This document shows, piece after piece, positions 7,489 through 14,876 of a stretch of 33,583 bases of DNA (its first letter is position 1; each line of letters begins with the position of its first letter). Below the pieces are notes generated by a model that searched no databases, was not told the DNA's origin, and saw only the letters and a program-made list of their open reading frames with translations. Position numbers and translations under genes: made by a program. This DNA comes from Azospirillum sp. B21 (GTDB lineage Bacteria > Pseudomonadota > Alphaproteobacteria > Azospirillales > Azospirillaceae). The stretch spans positions 37,160 to 70,742 of the forward strand of contig NZ_VTTO01000025.1 of NCBI RefSeq assembly GCF_008364825.1, written 5' to 3'.

Positions 7489-8862
7489 ATGACGCGACAC
7501 CTGTTCGGCACCGACGGCATCCGTGGCACCGCAAACATCGACCCGATGACCGCCGAAACGGCCCTGCGCGTGGCGATGGCGACCGCGCTGCAGTTCCGCC
7601 GCGGCGACCACCGGCACCGGGTGGTGATCGGCAAGGACACCCGCCTGTCCGGCTATCTGCTGGAACCGGCGCTGACCGCCGGCTTCATCTCCATGGGGAT
7701 GGACGTGGTGCTGGTCGGGCCGCTGCCGACCCCGGCGGTCGCCATGCTGACCCGCTCGCTCCGTGCCGACATGGGCGTGGTGATCTCCGCGTCGCACAAC
7801 CCCTATCAGGACAACGGGATCAAGCTGTTCGGCCCCGACGGCTACAAGCTGTCGGACGAGGTCGAGGCGGCGATCGAGCGGCGCATGGCGCTGCCCTTCG
7901 CCCCTGACCTCGCCGGCCCCGCCGATCTCGGCCGCGCCAGCCGGCTGGACGACGCCACCGGCCGCTACATCGAATATGTGAAGAACACCTTCCCGCGCGG
8001 CCTGCGGCTGGACGGGCTGAAGATCGTCGTCGATTGCGCCAACGGCGCCGCCTACAAGGTCGCGCCCAAGGTGCTGTACGAGCTGGGGGCCGACGTGATC
8101 CCGGTCGGCGTCAGCCCTGACGGCACCAACATCAACAAGGGCTGCGGCGCCACCGCCACCCAGACCCTGCAGGAGCAGGTGGTCGCCCACGGCGCCCATC
8201 TGGGCGTCGCGCTGGACGGCGATGCCGACCGGCTGATCATGGTGGATGAGTCCGGGCGCCCGATCGACGGCGACCAGCTGATGAGCCTGATCGCCACCTC
8301 CTGGGCGCGGTCGCAGACCTTGCGCGGCGGCGGCGTGGTTGCCACCGTCATGTCCAACCTGGGCATGGAGCGCCATCTTGGCGGACTCGGCCTGCATCTG
8401 GCCCGCACGCCCGTGGGCGACCGCTATGTCGTCGAGATGATGCGCGAGCGCGGCTACAATGTCGGCGGCGAGCAGTCGGGCCATGTGGTGCTGTCCGACT
8501 ATTCCACCACCGGTGACGGGCTGATCGCGGCGCTGCAGGTGCTGGCGGTACTGATCCAGGCCGACGGCCGTTCGGCGAGCGAGGTCTGCCGCGTCTTCGA
8601 TCCGGTGCCGCAGAAGCTGACCAATGTCCGTTTCGCCGCCGGGACCAAGCCGCTGGAGGATGCCGTCGTCCAGCAGGCGATCAAGGACGGCGAGGCGCGG
8701 CTGGCATCCAGTGGCCGCATCCTGATCCGCAAGTCGGGCACCGAGCCGGTCATCCGCGTGATGGCGGAGGGCGACGACGAGGCGCTGGTCCATGGCGTGG
8801 TCGGCGACATCGCCGATGCCATCCGCGCCAGCGCCACCCGCAGCCTGGAGGCTGCGCAATGA
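7489..8862 (+). CDS. glmM: Phosphoglucosamine mutase GlmM
   Basis: A 457-residue protein converting glucosamine-6-phosphate to glucosamine-1-phosphate, the step before UDP-GlcNAc for peptidoglycan and lipopolysaccharide. The N terminus MTRHLFGTDGIRG is diagnostic. The catalytic phosphoserine is Ser102 in VISASHNPYQDNGIK, the metal loop is DGDADRL near residue 245, the sugar loop is GGEQSGH near 328, and the phosphate loop is RKSGTEPVIRVM near 415. It lies 141 bp after folP, and its stop overlaps the thiD start (ATGA at 8859-8862), so glmM and thiD are probably translationally coupled. Confidence 0.97.
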   Translation: MTRHLFGTDGIRGTANIDPMTAETALRVAMATALQFRRGDHRHRVVIGKDTRLSGYLLEPALTAGFISMGMDVVLVGPLPTPAVAMLTRSLRADMGVVISASHNPYQDNGIKLFGPDGYKLSDEVEAAIERRMALPFAPDLAGPADLGRASRLDDATGRYIEYVKNTFPRGLRLDGLKIVVDCANGAAYKVAPKVLYELGADVIPVGVSPDGTNINKGCGATATQTLQEQVVAHGAHLGVALDGDADRLIMVDESGRPIDGDQLMSLIATSWARSQTLRGGGVVATVMSNLGMERHLGGLGLHLARTPVGDRYVVEMMRERGYNVGGEQSGHVVLSDYSTTGDGLIAALQVLAVLIQADGRSASEVCRVFDPVPQKLTNVRFAAGTKPLEDAVVQQAIKDGEARLASSGRILIRKSGTEPVIRVMAEGDDEALVHGVVGDIADAIRASATRSLEAAQ

Positions 8863-9671
8863 CCGGCTCGGTGAGAGGCCGCGTCCTGATCGTCGCCGGG
8901 TCGGATTCCGGCGGCGGTGCCGGCATTCAGGCCGACATCAAGGCGGTCAGCGCGCTCGGCGCCTATGCCGCGACCGCCATCGCCGCGCTGACGGCGCAGA
9001 ACACCACCGGCGTCTATGGCGTGGTGCCGGTCGATCCGGCCTTCGTCGCCTTGCAGATGAAGGTGGTGCTGGAAGACATCGGCGCCGACGCAGTGAAGAT
9101 CGGCATGCTCGCCAACGCCCCCGTCATCGAGGCGGTGGCGGCGGAGTATGAGGCCCGCGCGGTCAATGTGCCGCTGGTGCTCGATCCCGTCATGATCGCC
9201 AAGAGCGGCCACCACCTGCTCAATCCCGACGCCGTGGTGACCCTGCGCAAGCGCCTGCTGCCGCTGGCCGAGGTGGTGACGCCCAACCTGCCGGAGGCGG
9301 AGGCGCTGACCGACCTGCCGATCCGCGACCTGGACGACATGCGCCGCGCCGCGGAACTGATGCTGAGCTTCGGGCCGAAATCGGTGCTGCTGAAGGGCGG
9401 GCACCTGGAGGACGACAGCCTCTACGACCTGCTTCTGACGGAAGAGGGCGAGACGGTCTTCGAGGGCCGCCGCGTTCACACGCCCCACACCCACGGCACC
9501 GGCTGCACCCTGTCCTCGGCGATCGCCGCGGGTCTGGCGCAGGGGCTGGGCACGCGCGACGCGGTGGCGCGGGCGCGGCGGTATGTGGAGACGGCGATCT
9601 TGAGTGCGCCGGGGCTGGGCCACGGGCATGGGCCGCTGAACCACCTGCATACGGTGCGGGAGTTTTCGTGA
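8859..9671 (+). CDS. thiD: Hydroxymethylpyrimidine/phosphomethylpyrimidine kinase ThiD
   Basis: A 270-residue kinase that phosphorylates HMP and HMP-phosphate to give the pyrimidine half of thiamine. It has the ribokinase-like pattern: VAGSDSGGGAGIQADIK at the N terminus, TAQNTTGVYG, LDPVMIAKSGHHLL, and the anion-hole/catalytic block HTHGTGCTLSSAIAAG near residue 210. The length is normal for the single-domain enzyme. The start overlaps the end of glmM by 4 bp. A long inverted repeat follows at once and separates it from the convergent dehydrogenase gene. Confidence 0.95.
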   Translation: MTGSVRGRVLIVAGSDSGGGAGIQADIKAVSALGAYAATAIAALTAQNTTGVYGVVPVDPAFVALQMKVVLEDIGADAVKIGMLANAPVIEAVAAEYEARAVNVPLVLDPVMIAKSGHHLLNPDAVVTLRKRLLPLAEVVTPNLPEAEALTDLPIRDLDDMRRAAELMLSFGPKSVLLKGGHLEDDSLYDLLLTEEGETVFEGRRVHTPHTHGTGCTLSSAIAAGLAQGLGTRDAVARARRYVETAILSAPGLGHGHGPLNHLHTVREFS

Positions 9672-9790
9672 GGAGTTAGACCCCCCCAACCCTCCCCCGC
9701 TGGGCGGGGGAGGGGGCAAGTGCTGATGCGGGAGAGTAGCGGCAGTCCCTCCCCCGCCCAGCGGGGGAGGATAGGTGGGGGTCTAACTCC
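9672..9790. repeat. REP-like compound inverted repeat between convergent genes
   Basis: Two arms (9672-9714 and 9747-9790) are near inverted copies, each starting GGAGTTAGAC from its outer end. Each arm also holds its own perfect 10-bp hairpin with a 3-nt loop: CCTCCCCCGC-TGG-GCGGGGGAGG and its mirror CCTCCCCCGC-CCA-GCGGGGGAGG. Between them is a 32-bp spacer. This is the form of a REP or BIME element. It lies exactly between the stop codons of thiD and the convergent dehydrogenase gene, so it may act as a two-way transcription barrier. There is no T tract, so it is not a classical terminator. Confidence 0.8.
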
Positions 9791-9798
9791 CCCAAACC

Positions 9799-10665
9799 TC
9801 ACTTGCTGTAGTCGTAGAACCCGCGGCCGGTCTTGCGGCCGAGATAGCCGGCGTCGACCATTTCCTTCAGCAGCGGGGCCGGGCGGTACTTCGGGTCGTT
9901 GAAGCCTTCATAGAAGACCTCCATCACCGACAGCATGGTGTCCAGACCGATCAGGTCGGCGAGCGCCAACGGGCCGATCGGGTGGTTGCAGCCGGCCTTC
10001 ATGCCGGCGTCGATGTCCTCGGCGGTGGCGATGCCTTCCTGCAGCGCGAAGATAGCCTCGTTGATCATCGGGCACAGGATGCGGTTGACGGCGAAGCCGG
10101 GGCTGTTCTTGGCGGTGATCGGCGACTTGCCGACGCGCTTGGCGAAGGCCATTGCCTTGGCATGCGTGTCGTCGCTGGTCTGGATGCCGCGGATGATCTC
10201 CAGGAGCGCCATCAGCGGCACCGGGTTGAAGAAATGCAGGCCGATGAAGCGGTCGGGACGGTCGGTGGCCGTCGCCAGCTTGGTGATGGAGATCGACGAG
10301 GTGTTGGTGGCGACCAGCGCTTCCGGCTTCAGGGTCGCGCAAAGCTCCTTCAGGATCTTGACCTTCAGATCCTCGTTCTCGGTCGCGGCCTCGATCACCA
10401 GATCGCAGGACGCCAGCTTCGACTTGTCGGTGGTGGCGGTGATGCGCGCCAGGGCCGCCTCGCGGTCGGCGGCGGTCATCTTCTCCTTCTTGACCAGACG
10501 GTCCAGGCTGCTGCCGACGGTCGACAGGCCCCGCTGCACCGCTTCCTCGGAGATGTCGGTCATCACCACCGTCAGGCCGGCGACGGCGCAGACCTGGGCG
10601 ATGCCGTTGCCCATCTGTCCGGCGCCGATGACGCCGATGGTCTCGATTCCCATGCTCTCGGCCAT
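9799..10665 (-). CDS. hbd: 3-hydroxybutyryl-CoA dehydrogenase
   Basis: A 288-residue NAD(P)-dependent dehydrogenase interconverting 3-hydroxybutyryl-CoA and acetoacetyl-CoA. The N-terminal Rossmann fold shows IGVIGAGQMGNGIAQVCA (residues about 8-25), followed by VIEAATENEDLK and TNTSSISIT. The catalytic His is in GLHFFNPVPLM near residue 142, and the C-terminal domain has NRILCPMINEA and HPIGPLALADLIGLD. The single-domain length fits the Hbd/PaaH type rather than the large FadB fusion. Likely roles are polyhydroxybutyrate or butanoate turnover or phenylacetate degradation; no neighbour decides between them. ATG at 10665 has AAGGA about 6 bp upstream. It is divergent from the ABC importer. Confidence 0.93.
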   Translation of the reverse strand: MAESMGIETIGVIGAGQMGNGIAQVCAVAGLTVVMTDISEEAVQRGLSTVGSSLDRLVKKEKMTAADREAALARITATTDKSKLASCDLVIEAATENEDLKVKILKELCATLKPEALVATNTSSISITKLATATDRPDRFIGLHFFNPVPLMALLEIIRGIQTSDDTHAKAMAFAKRVGKSPITAKNSPGFAVNRILCPMINEAIFALQEGIATAEDIDAGMKAGCNHPIGPLALADLIGLDTMLSVMEVFYEGFNDPKYRPAPLLKEMVDAGYLGRKTGRGFYDYSK

Positions 10666-10817
10666 TGTTCCTTGTCCCTATTGGTTGGCGGTTGCGTTGG
10701 TTCGCAGGTGCAGCAAGTTCTACACGTTTTTTCGTTGCGCTGCGATGACTTGTCGTATGCGGCATGGGGACCTTCCGGCCGGCGCGTCGACCTGCCGCAG
10801 CCCCGTCCCGATCGCTG

Positions 10818-10869
10818 ATCGGCGGAAATCCGCCGATGCCGTCGGGTGCGCAGGCGGAAATCCGCCGAT
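10818..10869. promoter_or_regulatory. Twin palindromic sites, candidate enhancer for sigma-54 promoter
   Basis: The 17-mer GGCGGAAATCCGCCGAT occurs at 10821-10837 and again at 10853-10869, exactly 32 bp (about three helical turns) apart. Each copy contains the palindrome GGCGGA-AA-TCCGCC; in the first it extends to ATCGGCGGA-AA-TCCGCCGAT. The centres lie about 130 and 98 bp upstream of the start predicted from the sigma-54 promoter. Paired dyads at this distance are typical of bacterial enhancer-binding proteins. The half-site does not match NtrC (TGCACC) or NifA (TGT-N10-ACA). The binding protein is not known from this window. Confidence 0.7.
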
Positions 10870-10931
10870 CATGGGCTTGGTCCGAATGGCCGGGTCCAGG
10901 CATTTCAAATGTTTGCGCGGCGAACTGACTA

Positions 10932-10947
10932 TGGCACGCCCTTTGCT
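10932..10947 (+). promoter_or_regulatory. Sigma-54 (RpoN) promoter of the ABC importer
   Basis: TGGCACG-CCCT-TTGCT matches the sigma-54 consensus TGGCACG-N4-TTGCW at every defined position. The invariant GG (10933-10934) and GC (10945-10946) are separated by 10 bp as required. It lies 57 bp before the ATG of the binding-protein gene, with a predicted transcript start near 10958. Transcription would need an ATP-driven enhancer-binding protein, consistent with the paired sites upstream. Confidence 0.85.
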
Positions 10948-11004
10948 CTTCTCTGAGGCAACCGCGGCGACGGGCCGCGGACCAAGCCCCAGGGGAGAGA
11001 ATCG

Positions 11005-11997
11005 ATGTTCCGGAAGAGCCTGCTTGCCGCCGCCGCTTTCGCCGCCGCCGCACTCGCCACCCAGGCCGCCTCGGCCGCCGATCTGGTCCGACTCGGCAAC
11101 CTGAAATTCGCCCATTACGGCGCCGTCTCCTACATGAAGGAGATCGCCGGCAAGTACGACCTGAAGATCGAAGAGCGGGTCTTCCCCAAGGGCATCGATA
11201 TCCTGCCGGCCATCGTCGCCGGCGAGATCGACGTCGCCGCCAGCGCGGTGGACGCCGCCATCGCCGGCCGTGCGTCGGGCGTGCCGATCTATGCGGTGGC
11301 CGGTTTCGCCAAGGGCGGGGCGCGCATCGTCGCCAAGCCGGACGCCGGCATCAAGTCCATCGCCGACCTGAAGGGCAAGAAGGTCGCCACCCCGCGCGGC
11401 GGCGCGCAGGAGCTGATCCTGCTGGCCGAACTGGCGAAGCATGGGCTGAGCTGGTCCGACCGTCCGGGCAAGGACGTGCAGATCGTCTACATGGCCTATG
11501 CCGACATGAATCAGGCTCTGCTGGCCGGCAGCATCGACGCCATGTCGCAGTCCGAGCCGCAGTCGAGCCAAGCCATCAACAAGGGCTTCGGCGTCGAAGT
11601 CATCAAGCCCTACGACACCGAACTGGGCGAACCGGTGCGCTCGCTGGTCATCACCGAGGACTTCTACAAGAAGAAGCCCGAGGTGGCCGAGCGCCTGGTC
11701 CGCTGCTTCGTCGAGGCGACGGCGACCTTCATCGCCAACCCCGATCTGGCGGAGAAGTATGTTCGCGAGCAGATGTTCAAGGGCCAGATCAGCAGCCAGG
11801 ACTTCCGCGACGCGATCGGCAACTCTCCCTACAGCTACGACTTGTCGGTCCATCATGTGCAGGTCACGACCGATATGATGCAGAAGTTCGGCGTCGGCCG
11901 CATGGACAACCCGCCGAAGGCCGCCGACTGGGTGAAGCTGGACCTGCTGGAAAAGGCGAAGGCTTCCGTCAAGACCGGTGAAGTCAAGACCAACTGA
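11005..11997 (+). CDS. ABC transporter substrate-binding protein (nitrate/sulfonate/taurine type)
   Basis: A 330-residue periplasmic protein with a clear signal peptide (residues 1-24, ending ASAAD). The mature part follows the NMT1/SsuA-like type II binding fold: VRLGNLKFAHYG at the start, ILPAIVAGEIDVAASAVDAAI, IADLKGKKVATPRGGAQELIL and YADMNQALLAGSIDAM. Relatives bind nitrate, alkanesulfonates, taurine, pyrimidine precursors or aromatic acids. The ligand cannot be told from sequence, and no catabolic enzyme sits beside it. ATG at 11005 has AGGGGAGAGA upstream. It is the first gene of a three-gene importer driven by the sigma-54 promoter, so a nitrogen or other nutrient-limitation role is likely. 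Confidence 0.9.
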   Translation: MFRKSLLAAAAFAAAALATQAASAADLVRLGNLKFAHYGAVSYMKEIAGKYDLKIEERVFPKGIDILPAIVAGEIDVAASAVDAAIAGRASGVPIYAVAGFAKGGARIVAKPDAGIKSIADLKGKKVATPRGGAQELILLAELAKHGLSWSDRPGKDVQIVYMAYADMNQALLAGSIDAMSQSEPQSSQAINKGFGVEVIKPYDTELGEPVRSLVITEDFYKKKPEVAERLVRCFVEATATFIANPDLAEKYVREQMFKGQISSQDFRDAIGNSPYSYDLSVHHVQVTTDMMQKFGVGRMDNPPKAADWVKLDLLEKAKASVKTGEVKTN

Positions 11998-12026
11998 GCC
12001 GACACCCAGCGGAAGGAGGACGCCCC

Positions 12027-12860
12027 ATGTCCCAAGCCAAGACCCGTTTCTCGCCCGCCGCCCTGCTGCGCGGCTCCCTGGTTCCCGTCCTGGTCATCGT
12101 GCTGTGGCAGGTCCTGTCCACGTCCGGCCTGATCAACCCGGTGGTCCTGCCCTCTCCCGTCGCGGTGGTGGAGCGCTGGTGGGCCTATCTGCTGCCGACC
12201 GAGGCCTATGATCCGGCGCAGTCCAGCTGGATTCTGTGGGCGCTGTCGGGCGAGATGCTGTTCGACGCTTGGTCCAGCCTGTACCGCGTGGTGCTGGGCT
12301 TCGCCGTCGGCGCCGGGCTGGCGCTTCCGCTGGGCCTCGCCATGGGCGGCAACCCGCGCGTCTATGCGCTGTTCGACCCGCTGATGCAGGTGCTGCGGCC
12401 GATCCCGCCCATCGCCTACATCCCGCTGGCCATCCTGTGGTTCGGGCTGGGCAACGCGCCGGCCGTGTTCCTGATCGCCATCGGCGCCTTCTTCCCGGTG
12501 CTGATGAACACCATCGCCGGGGTGCGCCATGTCGACGGCATCTATCTGCGCGCCGCCCGCAACCTGGGTGCCGGCAAGCTGACCATGTTCCTGCGCGTTA
12601 TCCTGCCGGCGGCCACCCCCTATATCCTGGCCGGCGCGCGGATCGGCATCGGCACCGCCTTCATCGTCGTGATCGTGTCGGAGATGATCGCCGTCAACTC
12701 TGGCCTCGGCTTCCGCATCCTGGAGGCGCGCGAGTTCATGTGGTCCGACAAGATCATCGCCGGGATGTTCACCATTGGCTTCCTGGGCCTCGCCATCGAC
12801 ATCGGCATGAACCGTCTGAACAACCACCTGCTGCGCTGGCACCGCGGCCTTGAGAATTGA
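12027..12860 (+). CDS. ABC transporter permease (SsuC/TauC/NrtB-like)
   Basis: A 277-residue inner-membrane protein with about six hydrophobic segments. The first is LVPVLVIVLWQVLSTSGLI, and the family's cytoplasmic coupling loop reads RAARNLGAGKLTMFLRVILPAATPYILAG in two adjoining blocks near residue 180 (the EAA motif). This is the BPD_transp_1 fold, most like the SsuC, TauC and NrtB permeases. It starts 29 bp after the binding-protein gene with GGAAGGAGG upstream of the ATG, and ends 16 bp before the ATPase start. It forms the channel of the importer, probably as a homodimer, since only one permease gene is present. Confidence 0.92.
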   Translation: MSQAKTRFSPAALLRGSLVPVLVIVLWQVLSTSGLINPVVLPSPVAVVERWWAYLLPTEAYDPAQSSWILWALSGEMLFDAWSSLYRVVLGFAVGAGLALPLGLAMGGNPRVYALFDPLMQVLRPIPPIAYIPLAILWFGLGNAPAVFLIAIGAFFPVLMNTIAGVRHVDGIYLRAARNLGAGKLTMFLRVILPAATPYILAGARIGIGTAFIVVIVSEMIAVNSGLGFRILEAREFMWSDKIIAGMFTIGFLGLAIDIGMNRLNNHLLRWHRGLEN

Positions 12861-12876
12861 TGGGGAGGGGATGGAG

Positions 12877-13722
12877 ATGACGCCCATGCTGAAGACCGTT
12901 GCCGACACCACGCCCGTTGCCGAGGCGGCCCCCGTCCAGATCCAGGTGCGGGGGGTGGAGAAGACCTTCTCGGTCGGCCCGCAGAAGATCGTCGCCTTGC
13001 AGAACATCGACCTCGACATCCGCAAGGGCGAGTTCGTCTGCCTGCTCGGTCCGTCGGGCTGCGGCAAGTCCACGCTGCTGAACGCGGTGGCGGGGTTCCA
13101 GCCGCCGACGAAGGGGACCGTCACCGTCGATGGCCGCACCATCACCGAGCCCGGCCCCGACCGCGGCATGGTGTTCCAGGAATATGCCCTATTCCCCTGG
13201 ATGACGGTGGCGCAGAACGTCGCCTTCGGCCTGGAGATCAAGGGCATGTCCAAGGCGGAGATCGCGGAGCGGGTGGAGTGGCTGCTGCAGAAGCTGCATC
13301 TGCAGGACTTCCGCAACCGCTTCCCCAAGGATCTGTCGGGCGGCATGCGCCAGCGCGTCGCCATCGCCCGCGTCCTGGCGCTCGACAGTCCGATCCTGCT
13401 GATGGACGAGCCGTTCGGCGCGCTCGACGCCCTGACCCGCCGCACCCTGCAGGACGAGCTGCTGCGCATCTGGGAGGAGGTCGGCAAGACCATCCTGTTC
13501 GTCACCCACTCCATCGAGGAGAGCATCTATCTGGCCGACCGCATCATCGTGATGACCTACCGGCCGGGCACCATCAAGCGTGACGTCATTGTCGACATGC
13601 CTCGCCCGCGCGACGGCTCCGCCCCGGAGTTCAACCGCCTGAAGCGGGAGCTGTCGCAGATGGTGATGGAGGAGCAGCAGCGCTTCAGCCAGGACGAAAT
13701 CCGCTCCGTCACCGCCGACTGA
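12877..13722 (+). CDS. ABC transporter ATP-binding protein (SsuB/TauB/NrtD-like)
   Basis: A 281-residue ATPase with Walker A GPSGCGKST (residues 58-66), Q-loop VFQEYALFPWMTV, signature LSGGMRQRVAIARVL from residue 153, Walker B ILLMDEP with catalytic Glu178, and the H-loop FVTHSIEES. The pattern is that of nitrate/sulfonate/taurine importers. ATG at 12877 is preferred because GGAGG lies 8 bp upstream; ATG at 12871 is too close to that site, and a TTG at 12850 would overlap the permease gene. The gene closes the operon and is followed by a strong terminator. Confidence 0.93.
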   Translation: MTPMLKTVADTTPVAEAAPVQIQVRGVEKTFSVGPQKIVALQNIDLDIRKGEFVCLLGPSGCGKSTLLNAVAGFQPPTKGTVTVDGRTITEPGPDRGMVFQEYALFPWMTVAQNVAFGLEIKGMSKAEIAERVEWLLQKLHLQDFRNRFPKDLSGGMRQRVAIARVLALDSPILLMDEPFGALDALTRRTLQDELLRIWEEVGKTILFVTHSIEESIYLADRIIVMTYRPGTIKRDVIVDMPRPRDGSAPEFNRLKRELSQMVMEEQQRFSQDEIRSVTAD

Positions 13723-13747
13723 CCGGAGGATCCGAGCGAACAGGAAG

Positions 13748-13773
13748 GGGCGCCCCGCAATGGGCGCCCTTTT
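13748..13773 (+). terminator. Rho-independent terminator of the ABC importer operon
   Basis: GGGCGCCC (13748-13755), a 6-nt loop CGCAAT, then GGGCGCCC (13762-13769) followed by TTTT. It lies 25 bp after the ATPase stop and 4 bp before the end of the convergent LysR-type gene, so it may also limit read-through into that gene. Confidence 0.88.
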
Positions 13774-13777
13774 CGCG

Positions 13778-14692
13778 TCAGAGCTTCGCCGCTTCCTCGC
13801 CGATGCGCTGGCGCAACCAGCTGTGGGAAGGGGAGCCGGTGTTGCGGCGGTGCCAGATCATCGACATCTCGTAGTCGCCGACATCGAAGGGCAAGGGGCT
13901 GGTGGCGAGCCCCAGCGCGTCGGCACACAGCCGGGCCAGCCGGGCCGGCAGCGAGGTCAGCATCGGCGCACGCATCAGGATCATCGGAATCGCCAGGAAC
14001 TGGGTGGTGGAGGCAGCGACGCGCCGGCTCGTGCCGAGAGCGGCCAACTCGTCGTCGATGAAGCTGGTCAGGCCGCCGCGCAGGGACGGCATCAGGTGCG
14101 GATAGCGGGTGTAATCCTCCAGCCCGATCGGCGGGGTGACCGGCACGAGATCCGGGTTGTACAGGCAGACATGGGTCTCCCGGTACAGGACCTGACGGTC
14201 ATGCCAGCGCCGTACTTCCGGTAAATAGCCGATCGCCAGATCGAGGGTGCCGTCGTCCAGGGCATCCAGCATGGCGTCTGGATCGAGGCTGCGCAGGGCG
14301 ACCGACACGCGCAGGTCGCCTTCCGCCGCGTCGCGCAGGATGCCGGTCAGCAGGACCGCCTGCATGGAATCGGGGGTGGAGATGCTGAAGCTCCGCTCCT
14401 CCCGCTGCGGGTCGAAATCCTCTTCCGCCGACAGGGCGCGGGCGGCGCCGACCAGCAGGTCGCGCAGAGGCTCCGCCAGCCGCTGGGCGCGCGGCGTCGG
14501 CTCCATCCGGTTGCCGGTGCGCACGAACAGGGGGTCGCCGACCAGCGTGCGCAGCCGACCCAGCGCGTGGCTGACCGCCGACTGGCTGACGCCCAGCGCC
14601 TCGGCCGCGCGGGAGACGTTGCGGGTCTCCAGCAACGCGTCGAACACCTTGATCAGGTTCAGGTCGAGCGCCGGGTTATGAATTGCTTTCAT
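13778..14692 (-). CDS. LysR-family transcriptional regulator
   Basis: A 304-residue regulator. The N-terminal winged helix-turn-helix reads LNLIKVFDALLETRNVSRAA followed by EALGVSQSAVSHALGRLR (residues about 12-50) and DPLFVRTGNRMEPTPRA. The rest is the LysR substrate-binding domain (about 90-300). ATG at 14692 is chosen; the frame extends to a TTG at 14707 but without a better ribosome site. It is divergent from the molybdenum hydroxylase genes, the classic arrangement for a LysR-type regulator of its neighbours, so those genes are the likely target and an aromatic compound a possible inducer. Both are inferences. Confidence 0.9.
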   Translation of the reverse strand: MKAIHNPALDLNLIKVFDALLETRNVSRAAEALGVSQSAVSHALGRLRTLVGDPLFVRTGNRMEPTPRAQRLAEPLRDLLVGAARALSAEEDFDPQREERSFSISTPDSMQAVLLTGILRDAAEGDLRVSVALRSLDPDAMLDALDDGTLDLAIGYLPEVRRWHDRQVLYRETHVCLYNPDLVPVTPPIGLEDYTRYPHLMPSLRGGLTSFIDDELAALGTSRRVAASTTQFLAIPMILMRAPMLTSLPARLARLCADALGLATSPLPFDVGDYEMSMIWHRRNTGSPSHSWLRQRIGEEAAKL

Positions 14693-14698
14693 GACGAT

Positions 14699-14722
14699 AT
14701 GAACCAAAGCCGCCTACTTCAT
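14699..14722. promoter_or_regulatory. Possible LysR-type binding box in divergent promoter region
   Basis: The inverted repeat ATGAA (14699-14703), 14 bp, TTCAT (14718-14722) lies just upstream of the LysR-type start codon, where such regulators often bind to repress themselves and activate the divergent operon. The arms are short, so a chance match is possible. Confidence 0.3.
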
Positions 14723-14876
14723 TGTGCACTAGACGGTGTATTCTGTCGAGGCAGAGCTGATCCAGCAGCCAACAATCAAAAAATTTCCCAATCCGTAGCC
14801 AAGGCCCGCAACCGGGCAGCGGACTCGTCGTCACTCCGATCCGGCGGTTCCGTTCAGGGAGAAAGAGGCAAGAGCC

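Larger units (their letters stand above)
10666..11004. other. Divergent intergenic region upstream of the ABC importer
   Basis: A 339-bp spacer between the dehydrogenase start and the binding-protein start. It holds the twin palindromes (10818-10869) and the sigma-54 promoter (10932-10947), listed separately. The dehydrogenase promoter must also lie here, but I see no clear sigma-70 boxes on the minus strand. Apart from these sites I see no gene. Confidence 0.6.

Noticed and set aside
6115..8859. 914-codon minus-strand open frame opposite folP and glmM
   Set aside because: Both + strand genes have all catalytic motifs; the antisense frame has none and skewed composition.
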